This document shows, piece by piece, positions 37,524 through 46,212 of a stretch of 64,000 nt of DNA. The notes under the pieces were generated by a model, which was not told the DNA's origin, did no database searches, and was given only the letters and a program-made list of their open reading frames with translations. The stretch is from contig NZ_JACYHF010000001.1 in the NCBI RefSeq assembly GCF_016482685.1, forward strand, positions 434,001 to 498,000. Reading direction: 5' to 3'. The translations under genes were made by a program, and so were the position numbers. Within the stretch, counting starts at the first letter, position 1; the number at the start of each line of letters is the position of its first letter. This DNA comes from Streptomyces sp. DSM 110735 (GTDB taxonomy: Bacteria; Actinomycetota; Actinomycetes; Streptomycetales; Streptomycetaceae).

Positions 37524-38411
37524 TCAGGCGGCGAGGCGGAACGCGGCGGCGGGCGGGCCGCGCCGGATCACGGAGTGCTGGAGCGCGGTGGTGCGCGGGG
37601 CGGGCGGCTCGTCGCGGTCGGCGCGACGGGCGCGCGGTTCGGGTCCGGTGGCGGGCAGCAGCCCGGCGCACAGGGCACGCGCGAGGGCGAACGCCGCGCG
37701 CAGGGACCGTACGAGCGCGGCTTCGGCGACGCCGTGGGCCGACAGCTCGATCAGCCGCAGTACGGCCAGGTCGCCCCGGCGCAGCAGCCAGCCGACGGCG
37801 ACGGCCGCGAGGACGTGCCCGAGCAGCATCGGCAGCGAGGGCAGCGACGCGGCGGAGAACCCGGTCAGGTCGTGGGCGTGCGGGGCGGTCGCCGCCGGGG
37901 TGCCCAGGAGATGTCCCGAGGGGTCGATCAGATGGGCGTCGAGCAGCAGTTGATAAGCCCGGCCGGGGCTGAGCGTCGAGGGCGTGGAGCCGCACAGCAG
38001 CCGGGTGGCGCGCTCGACGAGCACGTCCTGGCTCGGCGCGACCGCGCCCATGGCACTCATGCCGCTCATGTGCATGGACCCCATCGAGCCCATGGATCCC
38101 ATGGAGTCCGTCGTGGCCGTGTGCTGGCCCAGGCCGAACAGCGTGTGCAGCGCGGTCTGCCCGAGCGCGAGGAGTCCGGCGATGGCGGGCAGCGAGCGTG
38201 CCCGTCCGGCGAGCGGCGCCATGAGCAGCAGCGAGCCCGCGAACCCCGCGCCGAGCGTCCACAGCGGGACGGTCGCGCAGGACGCCATGGTGTGCCCGGC
38301 AGCGGCCAGCACGACACAGACCGCGGCGAACACCGCGGCCCGCAGAAGCCGGACCCGGGGTCCGGGGCGCGTCGTGCGCGGCTGGGGGGCAGTCATGGCG
38401 GGGCTCATCAT
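37524..38411 (-). CDS. Membrane protein with a Met/His-rich loop, copper-cluster associated
   Basis: A 295-residue protein. Hydrophobic segments lie at about 24-41, 48-66 and 75-92. They are followed by a Met/Gly/Ser loop (MGSMGSMGSMHMSGMSAMG, about 103-121) and another segment near 193-208, then an Ala/Arg-rich tail. Met-rich loops often bind Cu(I), and the gene directly precedes ycnI-sco-ecuC, so a role in copper handling is plausible but inferred. No named family is recognised. An ATG at 38396 is an alternative start. Confidence 0.7.
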   Translation of the reverse strand: MMSPAMTAPQPRTTRPGPRVRLLRAAVFAAVCVVLAAAGHTMASCATVPLWTLGAGFAGSLLLMAPLAGRARSLPAIAGLLALGQTALHTLFGLGQHTATTDSMGSMGSMGSMHMSGMSAMGAVAPSQDVLVERATRLLCGSTPSTLSPGRAYQLLLDAHLIDPSGHLLGTPAATAPHAHDLTGFSAASLPSLPMLLGHVLAAVAVGWLLRRGDLAVLRLIELSAHGVAEAALVRSLRAAFALARALCAGLLPATGPEPRARRADRDEPPAPRTTALQHSVIRRGPPAAAFRLAA

Positions 38412-38632
38412 CGCACTGCGCCCCCGGGCCCCGTACGCCAGGTGGCCGGATCCGTCGCCGGAGCGCGACCGCGCGGAGCCGGGCGGACACGCCTGGGGCG
38501 CCCGGGGCCATACACCGATTCGTCCCCGCGCGCATCGGCCCTATGGGCGACCTCACGCTCCGGAAGGGCTTACACACGCGGAGCGGCGGCAATAGGTAAC
38601 GGTATGTCGAGCCGCGGCCAGGAGGCTGGAGC

Positions 38633-39079
38633 ATGAGCATCTGGTGGTCCGTCCACTTGCGACGCGAGGCCGCGAGCGTGCCGCTCGCCCGCAGGCTCCT
38701 GATCGGCACGATGGAGACGGCGGGCGTCGACCCGGACGTCTCCTACGACCTGTCGGTCGCCCTGAGCGAAGCCTGCGCGAACGCGGTCGAGCACGGCGGC
38801 GACGACGTGCGCGGCGGCGGTTCGGAGGCGTACCGGGTCACCGCCTACCTCGACGGCGAGAAGTGCCGTATCGAAGTGGCCGATTCGGGACCGGGGTTCG
38901 GGTCCGTGCCCGACGTCCGCCCGGCGCGGACCGATGCCGAGGGCGGTCGCGGGCTGTGTCTGATCAGCGCGCTCGCCGACCATGTCCACATCGGGACGGG
39001 TACGGGCCGGGGCGGCACGGTCGTGAGCTTCGACAAGGTTCTCAAGTGGAAGAAAGATCCTTCCCTGCTTACGGCATGA
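38633..39079 (+). CDS. Anti-sigma-type ATP-binding protein (HATPase_c_2)
   Basis: A 148-residue GHKL ATPase domain protein. It shows the N box EACANAVEHG, the G1 box DSGPGF and the G2 region GGRGLCLISALAD. There is no phosphoacceptor domain, so it resembles SpoIIAB/RsbW-like regulators that phosphorylate anti-sigma antagonists or bind sigma factors. AGGAGG precedes the ATG. Partner proteins are not adjacent. Many such orphan ATPases occur in Streptomyces; a second lies at 46213-46767. Confidence 0.9.
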   Translation: MSIWWSVHLRREAASVPLARRLLIGTMETAGVDPDVSYDLSVALSEACANAVEHGGDDVRGGGSEAYRVTAYLDGEKCRIEVADSGPGFGSVPDVRPARTDAEGGRGLCLISALADHVHIGTGTGRGGTVVSFDKVLKWKKDPSLLTA

Positions 39080-39117
39080 GGGGTCCCGTGCGGCGTCCGC
39101 GCGGCTAGGGTGCGCGC

Positions 39118-39693
39118 ATGTCTGTGGAACTCATTCAAAACCAGGAAATACCGGGTGGATTCACCCTGCGCGCCCTCGCTCCCGGAGATGCCCCGGGGCT
39201 GGCCGACGCCTATACCGACAACCGTGCCCATCTCGCCCCCTGGGAGCCGGTCCGGCCGGACTCCTTCTTCACCGTGCGCGGCCAGGCCGAGCGGATCGAG
39301 GGGCTGCTGCGGAGTTGTACGGACGGAACCGTGGCGCCGTGGATCATCGAGACCCCGGACGGCCGGATCGCGGGGGCGATCACCCTGTCCGGCATCTCCC
39401 GGGGTCCGTTCTGCAGCGCGAGCGTCGGCTACTGGGTGGCCGCCGACCGGCAGAACCGGGGGCTGGCCAGCGCCGCCCTGGAACGGGTCTGCGACCTCGC
39501 CCGCGACCGGCTCGGGCTGCACCGCGTCGAGGCGTCCACGCTGACCGACAACACCGGCTCGCAACGGGTTCTGGAGAAGTGCGGGTTCGCGCCGATCGGA
39601 CTCGCCCCGCGCTATCTGCACATCAACGGCGCCTGGCGGGACTGCCGCCTCTTCCAGCGCGTATTGCACGACAACGCGCCCGCGGCGTTGTAG
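39118..39693 (+). CDS. GNAT N-acetyltransferase (RimJ/RimL-like)
   Basis: A 191-residue GNAT protein. The acetyl-CoA-binding region is VGYWVAADRQNRGLASAALE, followed by the typical LHRVEASTLTDNTGSQRVLEKCGF motif, and a RYLHINGAWRDCRLF ending seen in ribosomal-protein serine acetyltransferases. Those acetylate protein N termini, but related enzymes act on small molecules, so the substrate is open. It follows the ATPase gene by 38 bases on the same strand. Confidence 0.9.
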   Translation: MSVELIQNQEIPGGFTLRALAPGDAPGLADAYTDNRAHLAPWEPVRPDSFFTVRGQAERIEGLLRSCTDGTVAPWIIETPDGRIAGAITLSGISRGPFCSASVGYWVAADRQNRGLASAALERVCDLARDRLGLHRVEASTLTDNTGSQRVLEKCGFAPIGLAPRYLHINGAWRDCRLFQRVLHDNAPAAL

Positions 39694-39765
39694 CCGACCG
39701 GCCGACGAGCCGCCTTTGGGGGCGCGGGGGACTGCACGACCAGCCACGACGCGCCCGCACACGAA

Positions 39766-39798
39766 ACGGCCGGGCACCCCGCTCGGGTACCCGGCCGT
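39766..39798. terminator. Bidirectional terminator between GNAT and pepP genes
   Basis: ACGGCCGGG and ACCC pair with GGGT and CCCGGCCGT around a CGCTC loop, with one C-A mismatch; 13 of 14 positions pair. It sits between two convergent genes. Confidence 0.8.
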
Positions 39799-39808
39799 CC
39801 GTCGGAGG

Positions 39809-41269
39809 TCAGCTCTTGAGCGAAGCCATCCAGCTCTCGACCTCGTCAGACCGCCGAGGCAGCGCAGCGCTGAGGTTCCGGTTGCCGTCCTCGGTCACGA
39901 GGATGTCGTCCTCGATGCGCACGCCGATGCCCCGGTACTCCTCCGGAACGGTCAGGTCGTCGGCCTGGAAGTACAGACCGGGCTCGACGGTGAGGACCAT
40001 GCCCGGCTCCAGGGTGCCGTCGACGTAGGTCTCGGTGCGGGCGACCGCGCAGTCGTGCACGTCCATGCCGAGCATGTGACCGGTGCCGTGCAGGGTCCAG
40101 CGGCGCTGGAGACCCAGCTCCAGGACGCGCTCGACCGGACCCTCGACCAGACCCCACTCGACCAGCTTCGCAGTGAGCACCCGCTGGGCGGCGTCGTGGA
40201 AGTCGCGGAACTTGGCGCCGGGCTGGACGGCGGCGATGCCCGCCTCCTGTGCCTCGTACACCGCGTCGTAGATCTTGCGCTGGATGTCGGTGTACGTGCC
40301 GTTCACCGGCAGGGTGCGCGTGACGTCGGCGGTGTAGAGGGTGTGGGTCTCCACGCCCGCGTCCAGCAGGAGCAGGTCGCCGGAGCGGACCGGGCCGTCG
40401 TTGCGCACCCAGTGCAGGGTGCAGGCGTGCGGACCCGAGGCGCAGATCGAGCCGTAGCCGATGTCGTTGCCCTCGACGCGCGCGCGGAGGAAGAAGGTGC
40501 CCTCGATGTAGCGCTCGGAGGTGGCCTCGGCCTTGTCGAGGACCTTCACCACGTCCTCGAAGCCGCGCACGGTGGAGTCGACCGCCTTCTGCAGCTCGCC
40601 GATCTCGAACGCGTCCTTGACCAGGCGCGCCTCGGACAGGAAGACCCGCAGCTCCTCGTCGCGCTCGGCGGTGACCTTGTCGGTCAGGGCCGCCTCGATA
40701 CCGGCGTCGTGACCGCGCACGACGCGGACCGGACCCCTCGCCTCGCGCAGCTTCTCGGCCAGCTCGCGCACGTCGGCGGCGGGGATGCCGTACAGCGCCT
40801 CGGACTCGGCGAGGGAGTGGCGGCGGCCGACCCACAGCTCGCCCTGGCCGGAGAGCCAGAACTCGCCGTTCTCGCGGTCGGAGCGGGGCAGCAGGTAGAT
40901 GGTCTCGCGGTGCCCGTCGGCGGTGGGCTCCAGGACGAGGACGCCGTCCTCGGTCTGGTTACCGGTGAGGTAGGCGTACTCGGTCGAGGCGCGGAAGGCG
41001 TACTCCGTGTCGTTCGAGCGCGTCTTGAGGTTGCCCGCGGGGATCACGAGGCGCTCACCGGGGAAACGGGCGGACAGCGCGGCGCGGCGGCGCCGGGTCT
41101 CGGCTGCCTGGGCGACCGGCTTCAGGTCCCGCAGTTCGGTGTCGGCCCAGCCGCCGCGCATGTTCTCGGCCAGCTCGTCGGAGACGCCCGGGTACAGGCC
41201 GTTCTTCCGCTGCTTGATGGGCTCCTCCGCCTCGGACTCCGGGGTCTCCGGGTTGAGCTCGTCGGACAC
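39809..41269 (-). CDS. pepP: Aminopeptidase P family Xaa-Pro aminopeptidase
   Basis: A 486-residue two-domain M24B peptidase that removes N-terminal residues preceding proline. The catalytic domain carries the five metal ligands: two Asp in LLLDAGVETHTLYTADVTRT, His in HGTGHMLGMDVHD, Glu in LTVEPGLYF and Glu in VRIEDDILVTEDG. The N-terminal creatinase-like domain contains the GERLVIPAGNLKTRSNDTEY segment. The GTG start has AGGAGGA upstream. Length is typical. Confidence 0.95.
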   Translation of the reverse strand: MSDELNPETPESEAEEPIKQRKNGLYPGVSDELAENMRGGWADTELRDLKPVAQAAETRRRRAALSARFPGERLVIPAGNLKTRSNDTEYAFRASTEYAYLTGNQTEDGVLVLEPTADGHRETIYLLPRSDRENGEFWLSGQGELWVGRRHSLAESEALYGIPAADVRELAEKLREARGPVRVVRGHDAGIEAALTDKVTAERDEELRVFLSEARLVKDAFEIGELQKAVDSTVRGFEDVVKVLDKAEATSERYIEGTFFLRARVEGNDIGYGSICASGPHACTLHWVRNDGPVRSGDLLLLDAGVETHTLYTADVTRTLPVNGTYTDIQRKIYDAVYEAQEAGIAAVQPGAKFRDFHDAAQRVLTAKLVEWGLVEGPVERVLELGLQRRWTLHGTGHMLGMDVHDCAVARTETYVDGTLEPGMVLTVEPGLYFQADDLTVPEEYRGIGVRIEDDILVTEDGNRNLSAALPRRSDEVESWMASLKS

Positions 41270-41427
41270 GTGATCCTCCTCCGTACGGCAAGTGGTCTCC
41301 CCGGGCTCGCGAGGTCCGCGACCGTGCCCGAGCTGGGAACCACCCTCATCGTACGGTCGTACCGGGACGGACCGGGGCGTCGGGACCGGTGTGCGGGCGG
41401 GCGCACACGGTCGCGGCGGGCGCCGGA

Positions 41428-42852
41428 TCAGTCGAAGCGCGCCGCCAGCAGGACGACGTCCTCGGTGTCCGCCGCGTCGTCCGCCGGGTCCATGCCGTCC
41501 GTGCCGTCCGGCAGCAGCGTGCGCAGTACGTGGTCCGCGACGGCGCCGGGGTCGCCGCGCAGGGCGCGCGGGACGCTCGCGGCGGCAGCGTGCAGCCGGG
41601 CGAAGGCGCGGTCCATCGCCTCGCCCGTGCGGTGCAGCAGTCCGTCGGTGTAGAGGAGGAGCGTCTCGCCGGGCTCGGCGTGGAACTCCAGGCTGGGCGC
41701 CTCCCAGCAGGCGAGCATCCCGAGCGGCGCGGAGAGGGAGGTCTCGGCGAACTCGGTGCGGCGCTCGCCGACGATCAGCGGCGGGCTGTGTCCGGCTCCG
41801 GCCAGGGTGATCTTGCGCAGGGCGGGCTCGCAGTAGGCGAACAGGGCGGTGGCGGAGCGGGCGGGCTCGGTCAGCCGCAGCAGCAGCTCCAGGTCGGACA
41901 GGACGGCGACCGGGTCCTCGCCCTCCATCACGGCGTACGCCCGCAGCGAGGCGCGCAGCCGTCCCATGGCGGCGACCGCGCCGGGCCCGGTACCGGTGAC
42001 GGAGCCGACGGACAGACCGAGCGCGGCGTCCGGCAGCGGCAGGGCGTCGTACCAGTCGCCGCCGCCGTGCGGACCGGTGCGGTGCCGGACGGCGAGCTGG
42101 ACGCCGGGCACGCGGGGCAGCCGGGAGGGCAGCAGTTCCTCGGTGAGGGTCGCCGCCCGCGCGCGGGTGCGCTCCACCTCGGTGAGCAGGGCGAGGTGTT
42201 CGGCGGCGTGCCGGACGTACAGCCCGATCAGATGCCGGTGGTGCTCGTCGGGCGCGGCGGGTTCGTCGTAGAACCAGACGGCGCCGCCGAGGACGCCCGC
42301 CGACTCGGAGACGAGCGGGAGCGCGTAGCAGGCGGCGTAGCCGAGGCGGGTGGCCACCTCGCGGTGGCGGGGGTCGAGACCGTCCTCGGCGAACAGGTCG
42401 GCGCGGACGCTCTCACCGGCGGGGAGGGGATGGAGCGGGCCGTGCGGGACGGTCTCCAGATGACCGATGTCGGCGCGGCCGATGCCGAGTCCGAGGCTGG
42501 TGCGCGGTCCGGGTCCGTCGCCGGGGTCGAGGGCGACGAGACCGCGGCGGGCGCCGACCAGGGCGGCTCCGGCGTGCAGCAGTTCCTGGAGGGCGGCGTC
42601 GAGGGTGCCCGTGCGGCACAGACGCTCGGTCAGTTCGTGGAGGGTGGTGAGGTCCGAGACCCAGCCGGCCAGGCGGTCCTGGAGCAGGGTGCCGGGGGCG
42701 GGCGCGTGGGGGGCGGGGACGGCGGGTGCGGTGAGCGCGGTGTCCGGGACGGGAGCGGCGTCCGGGGCGGGAGGTGCGGGCGCGACAGTGTGGGCGGGAG
42801 TGGGAACTGTGGGATCGATTCCGGCCACTTTCGCTGGGTGCGGGGCGTTCAT
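41428..42852 (-). CDS. GAF-domain PP2C (SpoIIE-type) serine phosphatase
   Basis: About 474 residues from the ATG at 42852 (MNAPHPAKVAGIDPTVPTPA). A Pro/Ala-rich N terminus (1-55) is followed by a GAF domain (about 65-230) and a SpoIIE-like PP2C domain (about 240-470). The latter contains GGDWYDALPLPD, GHSPPLIV, LLLYTDGLLHRTGEAMD and a terminal DDVVLLAARFD. Such proteins dephosphorylate anti-anti-sigma factors in response to a GAF ligand. An in-frame ATG at 42906 would add 18 residues. Partner unknown, although two anti-sigma-type ATPases are encoded within 5 kb. Confidence 0.9.
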   Translation of the reverse strand: MNAPHPAKVAGIDPTVPTPAHTVAPAPPAPDAAPVPDTALTAPAVPAPHAPAPGTLLQDRLAGWVSDLTTLHELTERLCRTGTLDAALQELLHAGAALVGARRGLVALDPGDGPGPRTSLGLGIGRADIGHLETVPHGPLHPLPAGESVRADLFAEDGLDPRHREVATRLGYAACYALPLVSESAGVLGGAVWFYDEPAAPDEHHRHLIGLYVRHAAEHLALLTEVERTRARAATLTEELLPSRLPRVPGVQLAVRHRTGPHGGGDWYDALPLPDAALGLSVGSVTGTGPGAVAAMGRLRASLRAYAVMEGEDPVAVLSDLELLLRLTEPARSATALFAYCEPALRKITLAGAGHSPPLIVGERRTEFAETSLSAPLGMLACWEAPSLEFHAEPGETLLLYTDGLLHRTGEAMDRAFARLHAAAASVPRALRGDPGAVADHVLRTLLPDGTDGMDPADDAADTEDVVLLAARFD

Positions 42853-43476
42853 GGCGTTCGGCTTTCGGGCCGGTGCGTAGTGCTGAAAAGCATCGCAAAC
42901 CCCCATGTCATTCTGCGCCGCTGGCAGTGTCTCCACATGTACACGGACTCGTGAGGGGATGTCCAGCATTGTCCTGCTGGTATTCCTGGTGTCCATGCGT
43001 CTGACGTGCTTTTCCTTCGATGCCCTTGCCTTACTGGCAAGTTGGCTTGAAACTGCCTCGGGTAAGGCTTCTTTGCGGTCGACTGGCCCTGCTCCACGGA
43101 GCGTCACAGCGGTCGTGATGGGTACGTACTCGGAGAAGGCCAGGGGCGGTTGGGCAACGGCCCGGAACCTGGCGGCGGACCCGGGCGTCATAACCACCGA
43201 CGGCCGAGCCCCATCCTCCCGTGGCGGAGGCGGAGAGAAACACGCGCGACGGCAAAACGCCAGGCTTCGCCACCCCCGCGCCGCAGCCGTACTCCTGCTG
43301 GACGCACCACCGACGCGGCCGATGCTCGACCCCGGGGGGCTCTTCCTGCCGCGCGCGGGGGCGTGATGCGCCACAAGGTACGCACAGTGAAGTGATCGAC
43401 ACATGATGTGATTCCACGGTGTTGCCAGCGGTGCAACGGAGTTGCCCAGCGGTGCAACGGAAAGGAACGAGCGCTC
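42853..43476. other. Long intergenic region upstream of the prim-pol-like gene
   Basis: About 600 bases of lower GC than the flanks, with no supported gene; open frames here lack Streptomyces third-position bias. It presumably holds the divergent promoters of the phosphatase and prim-pol-like genes. The only clear structure is a tandem dyad repeat at 43421-43461. Confidence 0.5.
43421..43461 (+). repeat. Tandem dyad repeat in the leader of the prim-pol-like gene
   Basis: Two adjacent copies, GTTGCCAGCGGTGCAACGGA and the same unit with one extra C, lie directly upstream of the ribosome-binding site (AAAGGAA). Each has inverted arms GTTGC and GCAAC. The form, two phased dyads near a start codon, suggests an operator, but no known regulator was recognised. 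Confidence 0.75.
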
Positions 43477-44142
43477 ATGCGCGAGATCCTCGGAAGGCGA
43501 CGCGGGCTGCTGCCCGGGCGGGACGAGTCCGGGCCGGATCGGCTCGGCGCGGCTCTGACCTTCGCGACCGAGTGGCGGTGGCCGGTACTCCCGGGCGTGG
43601 CGCCGGACTCCGGCGGCCCGGCCCGCTGCTCCTGCCCCGACCCCGACTGCACGGTGCCCGGCGCCCACCCCTTCGACCCCGGTCTGCTCGCGGCCAGCAC
43701 CGACGCGCGCATGGTGCGCTGGTGGTGGACCAGGCGCCCGGCCGCGCCGATCGTCCTGGCCACCGGTGGCCAGGCACCCTGCGCGATCAGCCTGCCCGCG
43801 CTCGCGGCCGCCCGCGCCCTCACCCTGCTCGACCGGCGTGGGATGCGGCTCGGTCCGGTGATCGCGACCCCGGTCCGCTGGGCGATCCTGGTGCGGGCGT
43901 ACTCCATGGAGCAGCTCGGCGAACTCCTCTACGCGCAGGACCACGTGCCCGGCTCGCTCCGCTTCCACGGCGACGGCGGCTATCTCGCCCTGCCGCCCTC
44001 CGAGACCGGCCAGGGCGCCGTCCGCTGGGAGCGCGCCCCGCTGCCCGGCTCGGCGCGGCCCTGGGTGCCCGACGTGGAGGCCGTGGTGCCCACGGTCGTC
44101 GAGGCACTCACTCGTACGGGTGTGAGCGCGCCCGAGTTGTAG
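43477..44142 (+). CDS. Prim-pol N-terminal-like protein without catalytic aspartates
   Basis: A 221-residue protein (MREILGRRRGLLPGRDESGP) resembling the N-terminal domain of bifunctional DNA primase/polymerases. Similar features are ALTFATEWRWPVLPG, a possible zinc knuckle CSCPDPDC, HPFDPGLLAASTDARMVRWW, and PIVLATGG where active enzymes continue into a DxD motif. Here the following text is QAPCAISLPALAAARALTLL, so the metal-binding aspartates are absent. It is therefore likely to be non-catalytic, perhaps regulatory or structural. Start supported by AAAGGAA. An apparently intact homologue lies at 56017-56907. Confidence 0.75.
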   Translation: MREILGRRRGLLPGRDESGPDRLGAALTFATEWRWPVLPGVAPDSGGPARCSCPDPDCTVPGAHPFDPGLLAASTDARMVRWWWTRRPAAPIVLATGGQAPCAISLPALAAARALTLLDRRGMRLGPVIATPVRWAILVRAYSMEQLGELLYAQDHVPGSLRFHGDGGYLALPPSETGQGAVRWERAPLPGSARPWVPDVEAVVPTVVEALTRTGVSAPEL

Positions 44143-44197
44143 GGGTGTCGGGCGGGAGCGGGCCCGGAGCGCCTTCCGGGCTCGTTATGTTCCGCCC

Positions 44198-44887
44198 ATG
44201 CTGCGAATTCCCGCGGGTCCCGGCGGCCGGGCGCCCGCCCGGCTGCGTCTGCTCACCCTCGCCGGACTCGCGGCGGTCGCGGTGCTGCTGCCGCTCGGCG
44301 CGGCGTCGGCGGGACAGCCGGGCGCGGGCGGACCGGGCACGTCCGTCGGTGGGGCGTCCATTGGCGGCACGTCCGGGGGCGCCGCGTCCGGGGGTCCTAC
44401 GGCCGCTGCCGTCACGCCCGCCGCCGGTACGACCGTTGCCGGTGTGCCCGTCGCCCCCGCGCCCGCCGCTCGTACGCCCGCTGCCGTCCCGTCCGCTGCG
44501 GAACGCGCCGTAGCCGGGCGGGAGCGACCCCGTTCGCTGGGGCTCGGGCAGGCCACCGCCGTGCGCTGCGGTCCCGAACTCTCCGCGCCGGACGGCGTCG
44601 AGGCGCAGACCTGTGTGCTGACCCGGGGCGGCGAGACCTGGGCCCGCGTCTACTACCGCAACACCACCGGTGACGCGGTCGACGCCCTGCTGAGCCTCAT
44701 GGGTCCGGGCGGGCGGAGCGTGCTGACGCGCTGCGTGTCCGGCGGTGACGACGAGCCCGCCGTCTGCGACACCCCGCGCCTGCGCGTCCGGGGTCTCCCG
44801 GCTGCCTACACGGCCGTCGCGGAGTTCGCCGGGCGGGGCGACACCGCGCCGCTGATGCTCCGGGCGGGCAGCAACTTCCCTCACTGA
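44198..44887 (+). CDS. Secreted protein of unknown function
   Basis: A 229-residue protein with a signal peptide (about 1-38: basic start, hydrophobic LLTLAGLAAVAVLLPLGAAS, Ala-x-Ala cleavage). A Gly/Ala/Ser/Thr-rich spacer (about 40-105) with GGASIGGTSGG repeats precedes a compact domain. That domain has four cysteines (in VRCGPEL, AQTCVL, LTRCVS, AVCDTP), probably two disulphides. No family is recognised. It follows the prim-pol-like gene by 55 bases. Confidence 0.7.
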   Translation: MLRIPAGPGGRAPARLRLLTLAGLAAVAVLLPLGAASAGQPGAGGPGTSVGGASIGGTSGGAASGGPTAAAVTPAAGTTVAGVPVAPAPAARTPAAVPSAAERAVAGRERPRSLGLGQATAVRCGPELSAPDGVEAQTCVLTRGGETWARVYYRNTTGDAVDALLSLMGPGGRSVLTRCVSGGDDEPAVCDTPRLRVRGLPAAYTAVAEFAGRGDTAPLMLRAGSNFPH

Positions 44888-44941
44888 CAAGGGAGTTGGT
44901 GGCGCGTCGGGGACGCGCGGCCGTCACGCGGGCATGGAAAG

Positions 44942-44981
44942 GCCCGGTTGCTGGCGACGGGGGATGCACCAGCAACCGGGC
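44942..44981. terminator. Very strong hairpin after the secreted-protein gene
   Basis: GCCCGGTTGCTGG and CCAGCAACCGGGC form a perfect 13-bp stem around a 14-base purine-rich loop, 55 bases after the stop codon. It is probably a terminator for one or both converging genes, though a structured RNA element is possible. The 130 bases beyond it, before the DUF5926 gene end, show nothing else. Confidence 0.7.
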
Positions 44982-45109
44982 TACTGGAACGGTAACAAGA
45001 GATCGGCGGTTCGCAAATTCCGGCTCGGCCATTCGGCCACCGATTGCCTTGTCAGAACCGGGAGTTGTGACAGGCGTCACCCTCCGCGGTCACCGCCGTC
45101 CCGCCGTTC

Positions 45110-46090
45110 TCAGCTCAGCGTGACCTGCCGGTTCGTCAGACCGCCGCGGGCCCGGCGCTCCTCAGGGGTGAGCGGCTCGGTGACCGCGAGGGCGGCGGCG
45201 AGGCGCTCGGCGAACTCGGCGGCGGGCTTCTCCATGTCGTCGGCGTCGACCCCGGTGGGCAGGTCCCACACCGGCACGGTCAGACCGTGCGCGCGGAAGG
45301 AGCCGACCAGGCGGGTGCCCTCGCCGAGGGTGGACTGTCCGGCGGCGTGCAGCCGGGCCAGCGCGTCGAGCAGGCGCTCCTCGGGGTGCGGCATGACCCA
45401 GCGCAGGTGGTTCTTCTCCGGGGTCTCGCACCAGTAGGCGGCCTCGACGCCGGTCAGCTTCACCGTGGGGATCGCGGCGGCGTTGGCGCGCTCCAGGGAG
45501 GCGGTGACCTCCGCGCTCGCGTTCTCCGCGTCCGGCACCCAGAACTCGAACCCGCTGTGCACGACCGGCTCCAGCGGCGCGGAATCGTCCAGCAGGTCCT
45601 GCAGCCGGGGTCCGTCGGCGGGGGCACGGCGCGCCTCGACCGGGGTGCCGGGCTCCGCCTCCAGGGCGCGCAGCAGGGTGTCGGCCAGGTCGCGGCTGAT
45701 GTCGCCGGAGGCGGTGTCGTTCTGCAGACCGAGCAGCACCGAGCCGTCGTCGCGGCGCAGCGCGGGCCACGCCATCGGCAGCACGGTGGCCAGCGTGACG
45801 GAGGGGACGCCCTCGGGCAGACCGTCCTTCAGGGTCAGCGCGGCGGTGGCGGCGGGGACCAGCTCGCGCAGGGCGACCCAGTCGCACTCGCCGTTCAGCC
45901 CCTCGAAGGGGCGGTGCACCAGCTCGGTCGCCGCGTGGGCGGCGGCGCGGCCGTGGCACGCCTTGTAGCGCCGGCCGCTGCCGCAGGGGCAGTCCTCGCG
46001 GGCGCCGACGACCGGGATGTGGCCGTCGGCGGAGCGGGTCCCGCTCTGCTGCGGGCGCTTGGCCTTCGTCTGGGGTCGCTTCTTGGCCAT
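45110..46090 (-). CDS. SEC-C motif protein, DUF5926 family
   Basis: A 326-residue cytoplasmic protein. A basic N terminus (MAKKRPQTKAKRPQQSGTRS) precedes a SEC-C zinc motif CPCGSGRRYKACHG near residue 35, the SecA-type C-terminal metal-binding module. The remainder matches the uncharacterised actinobacterial DUF5926 pattern as I recall it (for example ETPEKNHLRWVMPHPEERLL). SEC-C motifs bind zinc and contact SecB or ribosomes in other proteins; the role here is unknown. The start at 46090 is favoured over longer in-frame starts because MAKKR is typical. Confidence 0.85.
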   Translation of the reverse strand: MAKKRPQTKAKRPQQSGTRSADGHIPVVGAREDCPCGSGRRYKACHGRAAAHAATELVHRPFEGLNGECDWVALRELVPAATAALTLKDGLPEGVPSVTLATVLPMAWPALRRDDGSVLLGLQNDTASGDISRDLADTLLRALEAEPGTPVEARRAPADGPRLQDLLDDSAPLEPVVHSGFEFWVPDAENASAEVTASLERANAAAIPTVKLTGVEAAYWCETPEKNHLRWVMPHPEERLLDALARLHAAGQSTLGEGTRLVGSFRAHGLTVPVWDLPTGVDADDMEKPAAEFAERLAAALAVTEPLTPEERRARGGLTNRQVTLS

Positions 46091-46165
46091 CGTGGGTGTC
46101 TCCCGGTTACGGCTCCGTCTGGTACGCGGGGAGCCTAGCCGTTCACGCCACCAGCGGCTCGGACC

Positions 46166-46174
46166 TGTGGACAA
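46166..46174 (-). other. Isolated DnaA box
   Basis: TGTGGACAA, the exact inverse of TTGTCCACA, lies between the DUF5926 start and the end of the ATPase gene. A single box has little weight without its neighbours elsewhere in the window. Confidence 0.4.
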
Positions 46175-46212
46175 CCCTCGGCGGCCCCGGGTTCCGGGCC
46201 GTGGCGGGGTCG

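Noticed and set aside
42905..43366. Plus-strand open frame beginning MSFCAAG
   Set aside because: No ribosome-binding site, no GC third-position bias and a random composition; treated as intergenic.
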